64,000 nt of DNA from NCBI RefSeq assembly GCF_003144245.1, contig NW_020289986.1, positions 124,001 through 188,000 on the forward strand, read 5' to 3'. Source of the stretch: Jaminaea rosea. Its lineage: Eukaryota; Basidiomycota; Exobasidiomycetes; Microstromatales. The notes beneath the pieces are model-generated. The model saw nothing but the letters and a program-made list of their open reading frames with translations. It was not told the origin of the DNA and made no database searches. The stretch's first letter is position 1. Each line of letters opens with the position of its first letter. This document shows, one piece after another, positions 20,246-31,229 of the stretch. The position numbers and the translations under genes are program-made.

Positions 20246-22428
20246 CTACTGATCCTTCTTCGTCTCCGACTTGCTCTCGATGGCCTTTCGGTCTCCTGCC
20301 TTCTCACCCTCATCCGTCTCGCCATCATCGAGCTTCTGTCCGAACTCGTTGACTCTCTTCTTGTCGACGCCATACGCCCACCACTGGTAGAGGTAGATGA
20401 AGAAGACTACATCATCTCTCAAAGTAGCCAAGCGATGCAGAATCGGCATCTTGACGATCCCCCATGCGAACAGATCGTCCACAAAGGTGTTGAGAATCTT
20501 GTACACAAGCGTCTTTGGCGGCATCCCTGCGACGCTCTTGAGGCGGTAGTTGATAATGAGCTGCGGCACCAGCGCGATGAAACCAAAGGCGTAGACAAAT
20601 GAGGTGAGTGTCCCGATGACGAAGCTCCACCATCCTCTGTGCGTCTCATAGTAGGCAGAGTAGATCGTGTACCCCACAAGGAGCGGGCCAGTGAAGTATG
20701 AGACGAGTTTGAAAGCTTGTCTGTCGTACTCCTTTGTCTTGAGATCGTCCGGCGTTGGGACGTACTTGTCCCTCACCTCGAGACGATACGGCAGCCGACT
20801 GCCCGGTGGCGAGCGAACGAGTGTGACGGTGACTGCTTTGGTGAGCTTCCAGGCCTCTATGACTACTCCCACCGCTTGGGAGCCGAGGATCATGTAAGAT
20901 GTCTCTTCGGATGAGTCAAAGAGGTAGAGCAGGATAATCGTTTGTGTCACGATGTTGGTCATGATTGAGCCCAGAGATACGCCGACGAAGTTCTCCTGCG
21001 GATCGCAAGGGGAAGAGTGGTAAGCGAATAGCACGTCGTGGCGATGGCTGGGGTCTCGGGGCTCACCTTTTTTCTGTAGAACTGGACCTCGCCTGCAAAC
21101 GCCAAATATTCGAACAAGGCGTGGGTCAAAGTGACAATTAGCGTCAGGGCGAGGTACCACGGACTCGTGTTCTGCAGCGTATGCTTGATGATGTCGATCT
21201 CCCCACTCGCCATGCCCGGCTGCTTTTCGAAAGAATCGCTCATGGCGGCCAGTAGCTGGAACTTGAACCATGACGTCGAGTACAGCGAGATGTGCAATGG
21301 CAGCACAGGCGTTGTAGCATTGATCGGGTTCATGTCCTCGCGCAAGTCCCAGAATGTGTTGGCGAAGATGACTGGATAGTTCCACATCCGAGTCTCGTCT
21401 ACTCGACCGTCGACGGTTTGCGAGTGCATGACGCTGCCGTCTGGATTGGTGGCGAGGTGAACGTGCTGGAGGAGAGGCGGGGGGATAGCGCCTACTTGTA
21501 TGCCGGGTGTGACGTCTTGGTGCGGTAGAGCCAGGGTCAGGTTGCGATGCCAGTAGGTGATGATCTGCTTGGACGAAGTCTCGTTGCGAAGCACGCCGTC
21601 CTCGCCCATCATCAGATCCTCGTCGTGCTCCTCGCTGCTGTCCTTGCCTGCCTCGCTGCCCAGCAGTCTTCTTCCCTCGCGATGCTTACGCGCGGGGTAG
21701 AGACGGGTGAGTAGCTTCCTCATCCGGGTTTTATGCTCCGTCGTGCGTACATCCATGCCGCTGCCCACGGCAACGACGTCCGCCCACAGCGAGCCATTGT
21801 TGTACATGACCTCGGGCGGCGTTGCGATGTTGATGTCGGCGACCAGCCCGGCATTCAGGCGAGTATCATTGAGCGCGAGCGACCCGAACTTGATGATGGG
21901 CAGGGCTCCCTCTCGAATCGACGTCACGACTGTATGCTGTCCAGGCGCCGCGTAGCTGTCATGCAACGTGGGGTACAGGTCGAACGAAACGACTTGGTCA
22001 AGAGCAGGAGCGCGATGGCTTCCTGGCGCCAAAGGGGAGAGTTGAGTGCCAATGTCCTCCACACTGGGCGCCGCCGAATGCGAGAGGAAGACGTAGAAGT
22101 CGAGCTCGCTGGTCGAAGGCCACAAGGGCTGCGATGAAGCATTCTTTGGCACTCTCAGCAATGGAGGCGTGAGGACAGGAGGTGGTCCTGCTGGTGCTCC
22201 GAGCTTCTGAAGCCAAGCGGGCGGCTCCTGCGCTGGCCGAGGTGCGGTCGCGTCACCCGTCTTTGCTGACTGTGGTGGCTTAGGCGCTAGGAGCTGCGTT
22301 GCCGTATTGATGAAAAAGTAGATGGCCAGACCCTTCAAGATCGTCCGCTTCCAGTCTGTTGCCTGCTGTTGATCCCCTCCCGCGTTACCACCACCGGCTG
22401 AGGGAGCCACAGCTCCAGCAGAAGACAT
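20246..22428 (-). CDS. CLPTM1-family multi-pass membrane protein
   Basis: Model complement(join(20246..20995, 21067..22428)), 703 aa. Exon 1 has an N-terminal membrane segment (ILKGLAIYFFINTATQLL) and the large luminal domain typical of cleft lip and palate transmembrane protein 1 relatives (FDLYPTLHDSYAAPGQHTVV, then YWHRNLTLALPHQ). Exon 2 carries the conserved membrane part (GSIMTNIVTQTIILLYLFD, PQLIINYRLKSVAGMP, NTFVDDLFAW). The intron has donor GTGAGC at 21066 and acceptor CCGCAG ending at 20996, and the joined VQFYRKKENFVGVSLGS matches the family. The highly charged C-terminus is Lys/Glu-rich. Animal CLPTM1 proteins act in ER/Golgi trafficking and lipid scrambling; a role here is inferred. 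The ATG at 22428 (MSSAGAVAP) is chosen because upstream sequence is not family-like. Confidence 0.85.
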
Positions 22429-23576
22429 TCTTGCGGATGGAGGATGGGATATTCTCGCGAAGAAGCGGCGTCCTCGGCGGATAAGTGTTGGTTGGTCTAC
22501 ACACCGCGGACTGGCAGCAGCCTGATAATCACGAGGTTGCAGCTCGTGGCCTCGGCCCGAAAAGACGGTGATTAGTCTCTGAGCCTTGGACTTTGAGAGC
22601 GTCCGTCGGACGTGGCTGTGGGTGATTAGGGCCGCGCTAAGCACGAGCAAGCAGGCAGGCTGCAGCTTTCGTGTCGTCGACGACTCGGCGATTGGCTGGG
22701 CTGTGAGCAGCGGCGAGAGAGAGAGAGAGAGCGAGCGAGCAGCTGGGCGGGCGGATGAGCGACTTGAGGGCCCAGCCAGGCAGCAGGCAGCAAGCAAGCA
22801 AGCAAGCAGTCAGGGAGGGAGAGAGCGCAGCGCGGGGAGCGCTGCAGCCACTGCCGTCCGCCCTCGCACCTCACTCAACCTCACTCTCCAAAAAGATTTG
22901 GCGGTCAGGCGCGAGGCTCCCCTTTCCCACCAGACCAAGCACTCCTAGCCTTCTTTACCACCACTACCCACCAAACACCACCACCACCACCACCACCACT
23001 CCTCCCCACTCCTCGACGAGACCCAAATTTCTTTCACACCCGAACCTCCCACGACTAAATCTTCATCAACCCCCCCCCCGTCAACCTCCCCCCTTTTGGG
23101 TCTCCGTCGCTACGCACACTCCCCCACCTTCGAGTCCTCTCCCTTGTCCTTTCCACCTTTGCGCGCCTTGCGACATTGCACTCGGGTTAGTCTATCAACC
23201 ACGATAGCTCAGCGCAATACTCAAGCACCGCGGACTCACCCTCTTCGGCCCCCCTCGTTGCTCCCCCTCCCCCTCCCCCTCTCCCACTACCTAGCCTTGA
23301 GGACGGACGGCTCATTCACTTGACGCTCGTCTAGCTTCTCGCGACTTGGACATTTCACACTTCGTGTCACCCGCTTCGCACGTCACCGACAGCGCCTTCA
23401 TCGTCGCCCTCGCCAGTCTCTCTACCACGAGTGACTGCTGCTGCCACAGGCCTCGACAACACACCCACTTCTCACTTCTCGCCCCCTAGCCTCCGAGTCC
23501 CTTCGCCGGGCTTGAGCTCTCCGTCCGTTCAAAGAGACGAGAGCAACGAGAGCAAGGCGATCACGCAAGGGACATC
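22429..23576. promoter_or_regulatory. Long divergent intergenic region between CLPTM1-family gene and C2H2 gene
   Basis: This 1.15 kb has no coding frame I would support. It holds simple repeats (GA run near 22718-22733, an AAGC tetranucleotide at 22790-22809, CCA triplets near 22977-23000) and then about 600 bp of strongly pyrimidine-rich sequence up to the C2H2 start. CT-rich tracts are common in fungal promoters and long 5' leaders (general knowledge), so a long, perhaps regulated leader for the zinc-finger gene is likely. Confidence 0.5.
22790..22809. repeat. AAGC tetranucleotide repeat
   Basis: The sequence GCAAGCAAGCAAGCAAGCAG is about four and a half AAGC units, between two divergent genes. 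The same unit recurs at 24101-24133, 54362-54379 (complementary phase) and 56076-56090. Confidence 0.85.
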
Positions 23577-26194
23577 ATGACCACCTTTGAAGCAGCTCAT
23601 CACAGAGGAGCTGCCGCAGGGTCCGCGGCCTCGATGCCTAGCGGCCGTATCTCAACCAACGGCACAGCTACTACTACGTCGGTGAGTTCCACGTTTCTCT
23701 CTCTCTCTCTGGCAAGCTTCGAGAACAAGGTTAGAGAGGAAAGCCAAGACCGAGATGAGACCCTGCGGCTGCTGCAGCATGCTTGCATTGTACATCGTCG
23801 TGGTAGATATGGTTGCATCGGGGTCGACGGCCTAGCAGCATACCTTAGGTCGTCATCTCGTCGTCCGTTCACCATCATGTGCGTCTCGTCGAGAGACATT
23901 TTGGTGGTGACCGGACCTCGACGGAAATGGGGCGCCGGCCGGCCTTGACGCCGCCCTTCTCATGCTCTGTGCTCTCTGCCTTGTCGTCCGCGCCCGCTTT
24001 CCTGGTTCGCTGCTGCCAGCTAGCGATGATCGATCTTGCCGCGGTCTCCGGGGCAGCGCAGCAAGGGCTGGTCAGGCCCTGACTCGCGGGCGATCCGAGG
24101 CAAGCAAGCAAGCAGGCAGGCAAGCAAGCAAGACCGTTCGAATTGAATGGCGCGCAAGCAGGCAAGGCAAGCCTCGGCCTGGTTATGCAGTCCAGAGCTG
24201 CACTCAATGCTGCGCACCGTTCCCACAAGCGCTTCTCGTGGCCGTTCCCTTTCTCTAGCTTTGCTTCGCATTCGTCGACAACGTCCTGGTAGTAGTGTCG
24301 AAGGCCTCGACCCCCCATCTCAGGCCCTTTTGTTGGTGAGCACGCGCTCGCACGCAAAGCTGCCGCCAGAAAGCAGGGCCCTCGCTGGGGCCGATTTGCC
24401 GCTGCGTGCTGCGCGAGGGTTGCGCGAGTTGAGGCCTAGAGTTGGGCACTTTGCCAGAGGAATCGGCCATCTGCAGAGATATCTTTCTCATGCGCGGCAG
24501 ACGCGGGGGATCACCGCGGCCCCTTAGCGTGGGGATTCGCTCGCAGCGTCGCAGCGTCGAAGCCAAGCTTGGCTCTAGACCTTTTTTTCGAAGAGCGGGG
24601 CAAAAGACACGAGTGGGGCTGAGGGCATCGAATGGTCCGCAGCATCGCAGCATGCTTATCTGCCAATGACGGAAGCGGGGCACAGAGCATCGCAGCATGC
24701 ACTTGCTACCACGACCCTTCCTAGACTGAAAGCTCACGCCTTGCCTGTTGCTCGCTACCATCGCGCTCGCAGAACCCGCCTCCCAAGGGCTTCTTCAACC
24801 CCGCGCCAACAAAGGCAACGACGGCCGTCGATGCTGGCGCTGATGGAGCACGCGGCAATGCGAGCAGCGTGGGACGACCCCGTCGAGAGTCCATTGGTCA
24901 GATGAGGAGAAAAGCCTCAGATTCAGCAACTGCAGCAGCCTCCGCCGGAGGTATCGGCCTCGCCTTTGCCAACAACAACAACGGTAGTCGAGGCCAGCCG
25001 ATCCCCGTTGGCAGATCCGCCATTCGAGGATTCTCAACTAGTCCAAGGTCGGGTCCCACGTCCGATGCTCCCTTCTCGACGTCTTTGGGATCCGCCGCCG
25101 AGGCCATCTCCTTACCAGCCTCGGTCCTTAATAGCGGCGCAAAGTCGGGTCGCTCAACAGGTCACACGCATTTTGGCCAAGAGTGCTTCGGCCCTGAGCC
25201 AGATGAGCCCGCCATCCCCAACCCTCCTGCCCATCTGACCAAGAATGGATCATTGCCATCGTCAGCTCCTGACGGCAGCTCAGGGTCTCTGCCCAACTCG
25301 TCTGCGCTCCTTGCTGCAGCCGCAGCCGCTCGTAGAGGCTCGATCGCAGAGTCATCCAACGCCGGCGACGACGACGCCTCGTCCGTATCTGGCGGCAATG
25401 GTGGCGGCAGTGGGCGCAACGGCAAAGAACTTCCCATTCACCGCTGTGAGAGCTGCAACAAGGTCTACCGCCACCCGAGCTGCCTCGTCAAGCACCGCTG
25501 GGAGCACACCGTCTACTGGAAAGAGGCGTCCAAGTTCCTCATGTCCAAGCACCAGCAGGTTCAGCTCCTTGAAGCCGCCGCTATCCTTGTCAACATGGAT
25601 GGCGACTCTACCAGCCTGCCCGATGAAAAGGCTCTCTGGCCCGCAGCTGTGTCCCCTGCCACTTCGGGGCTGCTCGGCTCAGACAAGGTCAACTTTGACA
25701 AGATGATGCAACGCAAGGTCGCACGACGAGGTCGATCGTCTAGCTCCGCCACAAGTGACTACGACGCCGCCTCCACCGTAGGCGGCGCCCGCCCCTCGTC
25801 GCTCTCCCGCTCATCGAGTGCCGGCATGAGCCCGCTCAACAGCTTCAGCAAGCTTGGCCTCTCTGGCGGAACGCCGGGCTCACACTCGGCTCGTCCCGCA
25901 CTTGGCACCTCCTACAGCAACTCCTTTACGCCCTACTCGTACGGCTCCCTCGGTGGGACTCACCGACTCAACTCGGACATCCAGCACCTCGTTCTCGATG
26001 AGTCTGATGAGCGTACTACGACTACGTCGACCGACAACTCGGACGATCGTACGGACAGTCGTGACCGCTCTGGCTCGGCCGAGACGACAGAGGACGATGA
26101 CGAGGACGACTCGCCGGGCGGGGAGGGCGCCAAGGAGAAGAAGATGTGGGGCTTGCACGAGGACGCGGTCGCGGAGATGGACATGGAGGAATGA
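23577..26194 (+). CDS. C2H2 zinc-finger protein, probable transcription factor
   Basis: Model join(23577..23681, 24773..26194), 508 aa. Exon 1 ends TTS at a GTGAGT donor in phase 0. Exon 2 opens NPPPKGFFNP after CTCGCAG and runs open to the stop. One C2H2 finger is present: Cys260, Cys263, His276 and His280 (C-x2-C-x12-H-x3-H). It is followed by a conserved-looking stretch (VYWKEASKFLMSKHQQ then LLEAAAILVNMD) that I recall from other fungal single-finger proteins. The rest is Ser-rich and disordered, with an acidic region near the C-terminus. DNA binding and regulation are inferred; the target is unknown. The 1091 bp intron is exceptional for this window, where others are 60-110 bp. Confidence 0.75.
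24101..24133. repeat. AAGC/AGGC tetranucleotide repeat inside long intron
   Basis: Imperfect repeat of AAGC with AGGC variants inside the first intron of the C2H2 gene. More copies of AAGCAGGCAAGG type follow near 24150. Confidence 0.8.
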
Positions 26195-26826
26195 CAGTAG
26201 GTGTAGGCCGGCCAGCGATACCGTACGGTCGGCACGCACACGCTGCTTCGCTTCCCTCAATGCTCGCTTGCTCCGGTTCAGATGCTCGTCGGTCACACTC
26301 AAGGGCTTCTCCTGCACCAGCCAACCCCATTGCCCTCCCCCTTGCACGCCCGCTCTCCGCTAGCTTGCCCTCCATCCCTTTTCCCCCAATCTCATCCTCG
26401 TCACTGTTGTACAAAGCTTCGCGCGAGGGAACAAGAAGGAAAACAAAGGAGACGAAGAAGGGAACAAACAACTGATGTATGTGATTATGGGACTCTCTCT
26501 TTCACCCTTGGTTCGAAAATACCAAGAATCTTTGCGGTACATTTATGACGTCTCTCAAGCTTTGACAGAGCATCGTAGCGCGAGGCATCTCGGAGCTGTT
26601 TGTGTGAAGTTGCGAGCGCTCGATCGTCGACGAGCCCGTCCCCCACGTGACCGACGGACAGGCACGCCAGGCTCGCGACTCGCGGGCAACCAACACAACT
26701 CATGCAGCCCGCACCACAGGATTCAATCTCGACATCACAACCAAACTTCACCCTGATCATCCTCATCTTTTCCCCCCTTCTCCCCCTCCCTCCTCATCAA
26801 GCGCTCGTGCGCCCTTCGGAGCCGCA
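26195..26826. other. Intergenic between C2H2 gene and BUB1
   Basis: About 630 bp. It holds the 3' flank of the zinc-finger gene and the BUB1 promoter, which is pyrimidine-rich just before the ATG. No gene seen. Confidence 0.5.
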
Positions 26827-29800
26827 ATGTCGTCGTCTATGGCACCGCCGTTTCAGACGCCCCGCCGCCCAGGACCCTCAGCGACAACACCCTTCAAGAC
26901 GCCTCTGCGTACGCCAGGCGAGCAAACATCCCAAACACCAGTTGTCGACTTCGACCTCATCGAGTACCAAAAAGAAAATGTACAGCCGATGTCAAAGGGC
27001 CGCTCGGCGCACTCGCTCAGCCAGACGCTCGCTCTCAAGCACAAGGAAAGAGCAGAGGAGCTCGCAGTAAAGCGCCAAGAGTACGAGAGCAAAGTCCAGC
27101 CTGACAAGCTGGCAGAGAGCGACGACCCGCTCGCAGACTGGTGCGACTATGTACAATGGACCATCGTCAGCTATCCAAGTGGCGCGTCCGCCGACTCTGG
27201 CTTAATTACTGTACTCGAGAGGGCGACGAGATCCCTCCGCAGCGACGCCAGATACTGCAACCCACACGAGCCACGCTACCTCAAGCTCTGGACACTCTAC
27301 TCGGAGAACGTCGAGAGCCCAGAGCTCATCCTCAACTGGCTCTTGGCCAACGACGTCGGGACAGCATGCGCAGAGCTGTACGAGAAAGCAGCTGCTGTGG
27401 CAGAGACGCGGGGATTGTACGAGTCGGCCGACTCCCTCTTCAAGCTCGGCATCCGCCGCAACGCCCAGCCCAATTCACGCCTCCGCAAGCGCTTCGAAGA
27501 ATTCAAGGAGCGCCTTGTACGCAATCAGTCCGCTGCTGAGAGGGGCCTTGACTATGCTTCGGCCCTCGCTCGGGCTATGCGTGAGAGCAGGAGAACAATG
27601 CTGGGAAACAAGGATGAGAAGACGGGTAAGAGTGTCCATGCCAACGTCATGCGTGGCGCTGGCAAAAGCGCCGGGCTGGGATCCGCAAACACGGTCAACA
27701 ATGGACGCAAGCTCAACGTCTTCCGTGACTCCGAGGGTAGCCTGTCTGGCGCAGATGGCAAGGGACCGGAGGCATCCGAGTTGGGCAGCCGCGATGTGAG
27801 GAGGCAGGAGAATGCAAAGGAGGCTAAGGGGTGGAACGGGGAACGACTCCCTCAGAAGGCGCGTCTTGGAGGTTCTTCTGCACTCACCCCCGGCAAGAAG
27901 ACGCTCAAGGTCTTTGCAGATTCGGACGATGAGGAAGCGGAGGAGCAGCGATCACCCAGCAAGGGGCGTCAACTCTCAAATACGAAGCCAATGCTGGGCT
28001 CGTCACACCCTGAGGTGGACTTACTCAAGCGCGACCCGTTCAGTCGATGGTCGCAGGACGAGCGAGCTCAAGTGACTGCCTTGAAAGGTTTGCAGCTCGG
28101 TGACGTGGAAAGTGTTGCTCAGCACGCAGCGCCTGCAGCGACCAATTCTAGGAGAGCTCCTGAGCCATCTCGCTCCTCGTCTGGCAAGTCAAAGAATACC
28201 TCATCAGCAAGCTCCAGCTCACGATCCTCGTCCTCCAAGCCTTCTGCTCCGCCAAGCGGCGCGAAGCGTCCCGAGCGTCTTGCCCTCCCCGAGTCACTCT
28301 TCTACCCTGGCCTCGACATCGAGCAGGCGAACGGCCCTCGACCCACAACGGGAAGTATAGAGCGCTGCGTTGAGCAGATCATTGCGGCAAGGCTTGGGTT
28401 CAAGCTCAATTTTGATGGCGACGAGGACGAGGACCCGTGGGCATACCTTGATGAGCCGATGGAGGTGGAGCAGCCTGAGCCTGCCATGGAAGAGGACGAC
28501 CAGGGGCCAGAGCCTATGGCTAGCTCAAGCTCAACGCCCACACGAGCGACAGTTGGTGCCGAGCGCGAAGCGTCATCAACGCCAACCCAGTCCGGCCGTA
28601 TAGCCGCCCCGGCAGCAAAGACTCCGCCTCGTGAGCCAACAAGGACGGGCATGAAGCCATCGAGCCCGACAGTTATGACTAAAGCAGCGGAGGCCGAGGT
28701 TCGCGCCCTCTTCAACGGCGGCGACGAGGACAGCGATGAAGAGGAGGATGAAGACTCTGACGAGGAGTCCTCAGACGAGGAGGAAGAAGAAGAGCAGCAG
28801 AAGCCCGCAAGACCCTCTCCGCCCGCAGCAAGTCGCGACGATGAGAACGCCGGCGTGGAAGCAACACCGCTCCGGCCTAGCAGCCATGGTCAGCCGCTCG
28901 GACTCAAAACTCGAGGTCCCACGGCAGCCGCAACGCCGATGCGCAAGCCACTGGGCGCCGTTGCCGCCACTCCCCTTGGCGGGATCGGTAAAAAGCCCAT
29001 TTATGTTGAGGAAGATGAGGATGAAGAGCCGGAAGAGGAGCGCCCCCGTCCTACGGCTCAGCGCATCCTTCCTGTCGCTCACGAGGAAGATGATGAGGAG
29101 TCGGACCCCGATGAGGAGGAGCAGCGCCAGTACAACTATGGCGATGGGCAAGACCTCCTCGAGGGTGGAGCTCGCTTTGATCAGCTCACAACCATCTCTG
29201 AGCGAACCGAATTTGAGACGCGGTGGGGTATGAATACGCCGGGGAGGAGTCGCAGCGTATACATGCCTACCAATACGGAGGAGGACGAGGAGGAAGAAGA
29301 GGAGAACGAGGACGTATCCAAGCAGCAGCAGGAAAAGCAGCAAGTCGCCGGTACCCCCTCGCAGGAGCGCTCTTTCGCCTCCGAGAGTAGCGAGCAACGC
29401 GAGACTTCTGCGGGCCACACGGGCCGCTTCGGTGGCGGAAGAGCGAAGTTCGAGATGAGCCCTGGCTATACCATTGAGAAGCGCGAAGACTGGACGAGCG
29501 AGGCGACTTCTCCCTCCTTGTCGCGCAAGGCTCTGGCTGCTTCAAGCGCAGTGACCTCAACAAGCATCCCCAATCCTTGCTCACCGACCGATGCGGACGT
29601 CCTCTCCGTCCTTTTGTCCTCGCTCCCGCTCTCCGTCGAGACTTCGCCCGACTTCTTCGACTTCTCCAACATCTCTTCGGGCAAGCTCGCCACTCTGCAA
29701 CGACAAGCGAAGGCCCAGACGCGCAAGTCCGTTGGGAACACTTCTGCCACCGGACTTGTTGGCGGTGCAAAGGACTGGTGGCTGGAGATCGATGGCAACC

Positions 29801-30885
29801 CCTTTTCCATCCGGGAGAAGCTCGGCGAGGGAGCTTACGGCTCCGTCTTCCTGGCCGAGGATGTTAACAATGTCGCCCCACCTCGTCACAAGAAGGCGCT
29901 AGGAGGCATTCTGGGCGATTCCTCGTTCGACCTTTCTGCGCAAGAGGAGGAAGAGGACGAGGACGAGGAAGACGAAGACGAAGCGGAGCGCAAGCGTATG
30001 GTAGCTATCAAGGTCGAGTCGCCCGCGAATCGCTGGGAGTTCTACCTTCTAGGCCAACTTCGTGCTCGTCTCTCTGCTGAGCGCGACCTTCAGAGCATCA
30101 TCGGAGCACGTCGCTTCTATGCTTATCAGGACGAGAGCTTCCTCCTCCTCGAATGGGGAGAGAAGGGCAATCTTCTTGAGATTGTCAACCAGGCCTCAAG
30201 CGCTGGCGTAGCTCCGGCCGGTGCGACGAGCGGCGTCGAGGAGGTGCTGGCGATGTTCTTCACGATCGAGCTGCTCCGACTTGTCGAGGGACTGCACGAC
30301 GCTCAGCTCATCCATGGAGACCTCAAGATCGACAACTGCCTGCTGCGCCTCGATGACGCGCCATCCGGTACGACTTGGTCCAACTCGTACAAGCGCGATG
30401 GGTCGCAAGGCTGGACGAGCAAGGGCCTCTACTTGGTCGACTTTGGGCGCGCGATCGACCTCTCCGTCTTTCCTGAGGGGCAACGCTTTGTTGCTGACTG
30501 GCAGACGGACGAGCGTGATTGCCTAGAGATGCGCGAGGGCAAGTCATGGACGTACGAGGTGGACTACCATGGCGTTGCGAGCATTGCCTTCTGTCTGCTG
30601 TTCGGACGCTACATCGAGACGGAGGTGGGACAGGACGGAAGACAGAAGATCAGAGCAACCCTCAAGCGCTACTGGCAGGGCGAGTTGTGGAGTCGCCTGT
30701 TCGATGTGCTTCTCAACAGTGGCGCCGGTACGGCTTCTGATGCGAGGGGAAACGCCAAGGCAGAGGCGATGGCAGTCAGGGCGGACATGGAGGGCTGGCT
30801 CGAGGAAAATTGCATGAAAGGGGGAAAGAATCTCAAGGGCTTGCTCAAGAAGCTAGAAATCTGGACGATGAGTCGACGCGGGTGA
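26827..30885 (+). CDS. BUB1: BUB1/MadBub spindle checkpoint kinase
   Basis: A single exon of 1352 aa. The N-terminus has a KEN box (residues 49-51 in YQKENVQP) and then the Mad3/BUB1 homology TPR region (DPLADWCDYVQWTI, LKLWTLYSE, ELYEKAAAVAETRGLY). A middle segment, SIERCVEQIIAARLGF, resembles the Bub3-binding GLEBS motif. Long acidic low-complexity stretches follow. The kinase domain (about residues 990-1350) has the Gly loop GEGAYGSVF, VAIKVES, the Bub1-type catalytic loop LIHGDLKIDNCLL and DFGRAID. BUB1 recruits checkpoint proteins to unattached kinetochores and phosphorylates histone H2A (family knowledge). A KEN box together with an apparently complete kinase suggests an undivided MadBub protein. 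The ATG at 26827 is the first in frame; upstream frame has only GTG. Confidence 0.9.
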   Translation: MSSSMAPPFQTPRRPGPSATTPFKTPLRTPGEQTSQTPVVDFDLIEYQKENVQPMSKGRSAHSLSQTLALKHKERAEELAVKRQEYESKVQPDKLAESDDPLADWCDYVQWTIVSYPSGASADSGLITVLERATRSLRSDARYCNPHEPRYLKLWTLYSENVESPELILNWLLANDVGTACAELYEKAAAVAETRGLYESADSLFKLGIRRNAQPNSRLRKRFEEFKERLVRNQSAAERGLDYASALARAMRESRRTMLGNKDEKTGKSVHANVMRGAGKSAGLGSANTVNNGRKLNVFRDSEGSLSGADGKGPEASELGSRDVRRQENAKEAKGWNGERLPQKARLGGSSALTPGKKTLKVFADSDDEEAEEQRSPSKGRQLSNTKPMLGSSHPEVDLLKRDPFSRWSQDERAQVTALKGLQLGDVESVAQHAAPAATNSRRAPEPSRSSSGKSKNTSSASSSSRSSSSKPSAPPSGAKRPERLALPESLFYPGLDIEQANGPRPTTGSIERCVEQIIAARLGFKLNFDGDEDEDPWAYLDEPMEVEQPEPAMEEDDQGPEPMASSSSTPTRATVGAEREASSTPTQSGRIAAPAAKTPPREPTRTGMKPSSPTVMTKAAEAEVRALFNGGDEDSDEEEDEDSDEESSDEEEEEEQQKPARPSPPAASRDDENAGVEATPLRPSSHGQPLGLKTRGPTAAATPMRKPLGAVAATPLGGIGKKPIYVEEDEDEEPEEERPRPTAQRILPVAHEEDDEESDPDEEEQRQYNYGDGQDLLEGGARFDQLTTISERTEFETRWGMNTPGRSRSVYMPTNTEEDEEEEEENEDVSKQQQEKQQVAGTPSQERSFASESSEQRETSAGHTGRFGGGRAKFEMSPGYTIEKREDWTSEATSPSLSRKALAASSAVTSTSIPNPCSPTDADVLSVLLSSLPLSVETSPDFFDFSNISSGKLATLQRQAKAQTRKSVGNTSATGLVGGAKDWWLEIDGNPFSIREKLGEGAYGSVFLAEDVNNVAPPRHKKALGGILGDSSFDLSAQEEEEDEDEEDEDEAERKRMVAIKVESPANRWEFYLLGQLRARLSAERDLQSIIGARRFYAYQDESFLLLEWGEKGNLLEIVNQASSAGVAPAGATSGVEEVLAMFFTIELLRLVEGLHDAQLIHGDLKIDNCLLRLDDAPSGTTWSNSYKRDGSQGWTSKGLYLVDFGRAIDLSVFPEGQRFVADWQTDERDCLEMREGKSWTYEVDYHGVASIAFCLLFGRYIETEVGQDGRQKIRATLKRYWQGELWSRLFDVLLNSGAGTASDARGNAKAEAMAVRADMEGWLEENCMKGGKNLKGLLKKLEIWTMSRRG

Positions 30886-31229
30886 ATCGAGCCGCGTCGA
30901 GGGGATCGAGACGAGACAGTACGCAACATCATGACAAGAGACGGACCTCGCATTGCGAAGGTGCAGCATTCAATCACGCCCACTCAAACAAAGCAATCTA
31001 TATCCAAGTTCGCAGTGAAGAGCAAAGAAGATCGCATTGCGAGATGAGTGGCGATCTGAGCGTTGGTGCGTCGATCATGATGCTGATCTCGCGACGAAGT
31101 GCTTGAGGAGGCCCGAGCGTGGTCGCGAAGAGCATCGGCTCTCTGTAGGGTCCCTGACGCGCTTCTCGCACGATCCTCTGGCGGTCGGACCCTCGCTCAC
31201 ATCATTGACCTCATCGATGCATCGACGAC
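30886..31229. other. Intergenic between BUB1 and the 1611-aa protein gene
   Basis: About 340 bp between two same-strand genes, with no feature I can support. Confidence 0.45.

Noticed and set aside
26505-26530. T-arm-like hairpin CTTGGTTCGAAAATACCAAG
   Set aside because: It resembles a tRNA T arm, but no acceptor stem, D arm or anticodon arm can be placed around it.
26647-26826. N-terminal extension of BUB1 upstream of 26827
   Set aside because: It has no ATG start in frame, only GTG, and its sequence is CT-rich leader-like.
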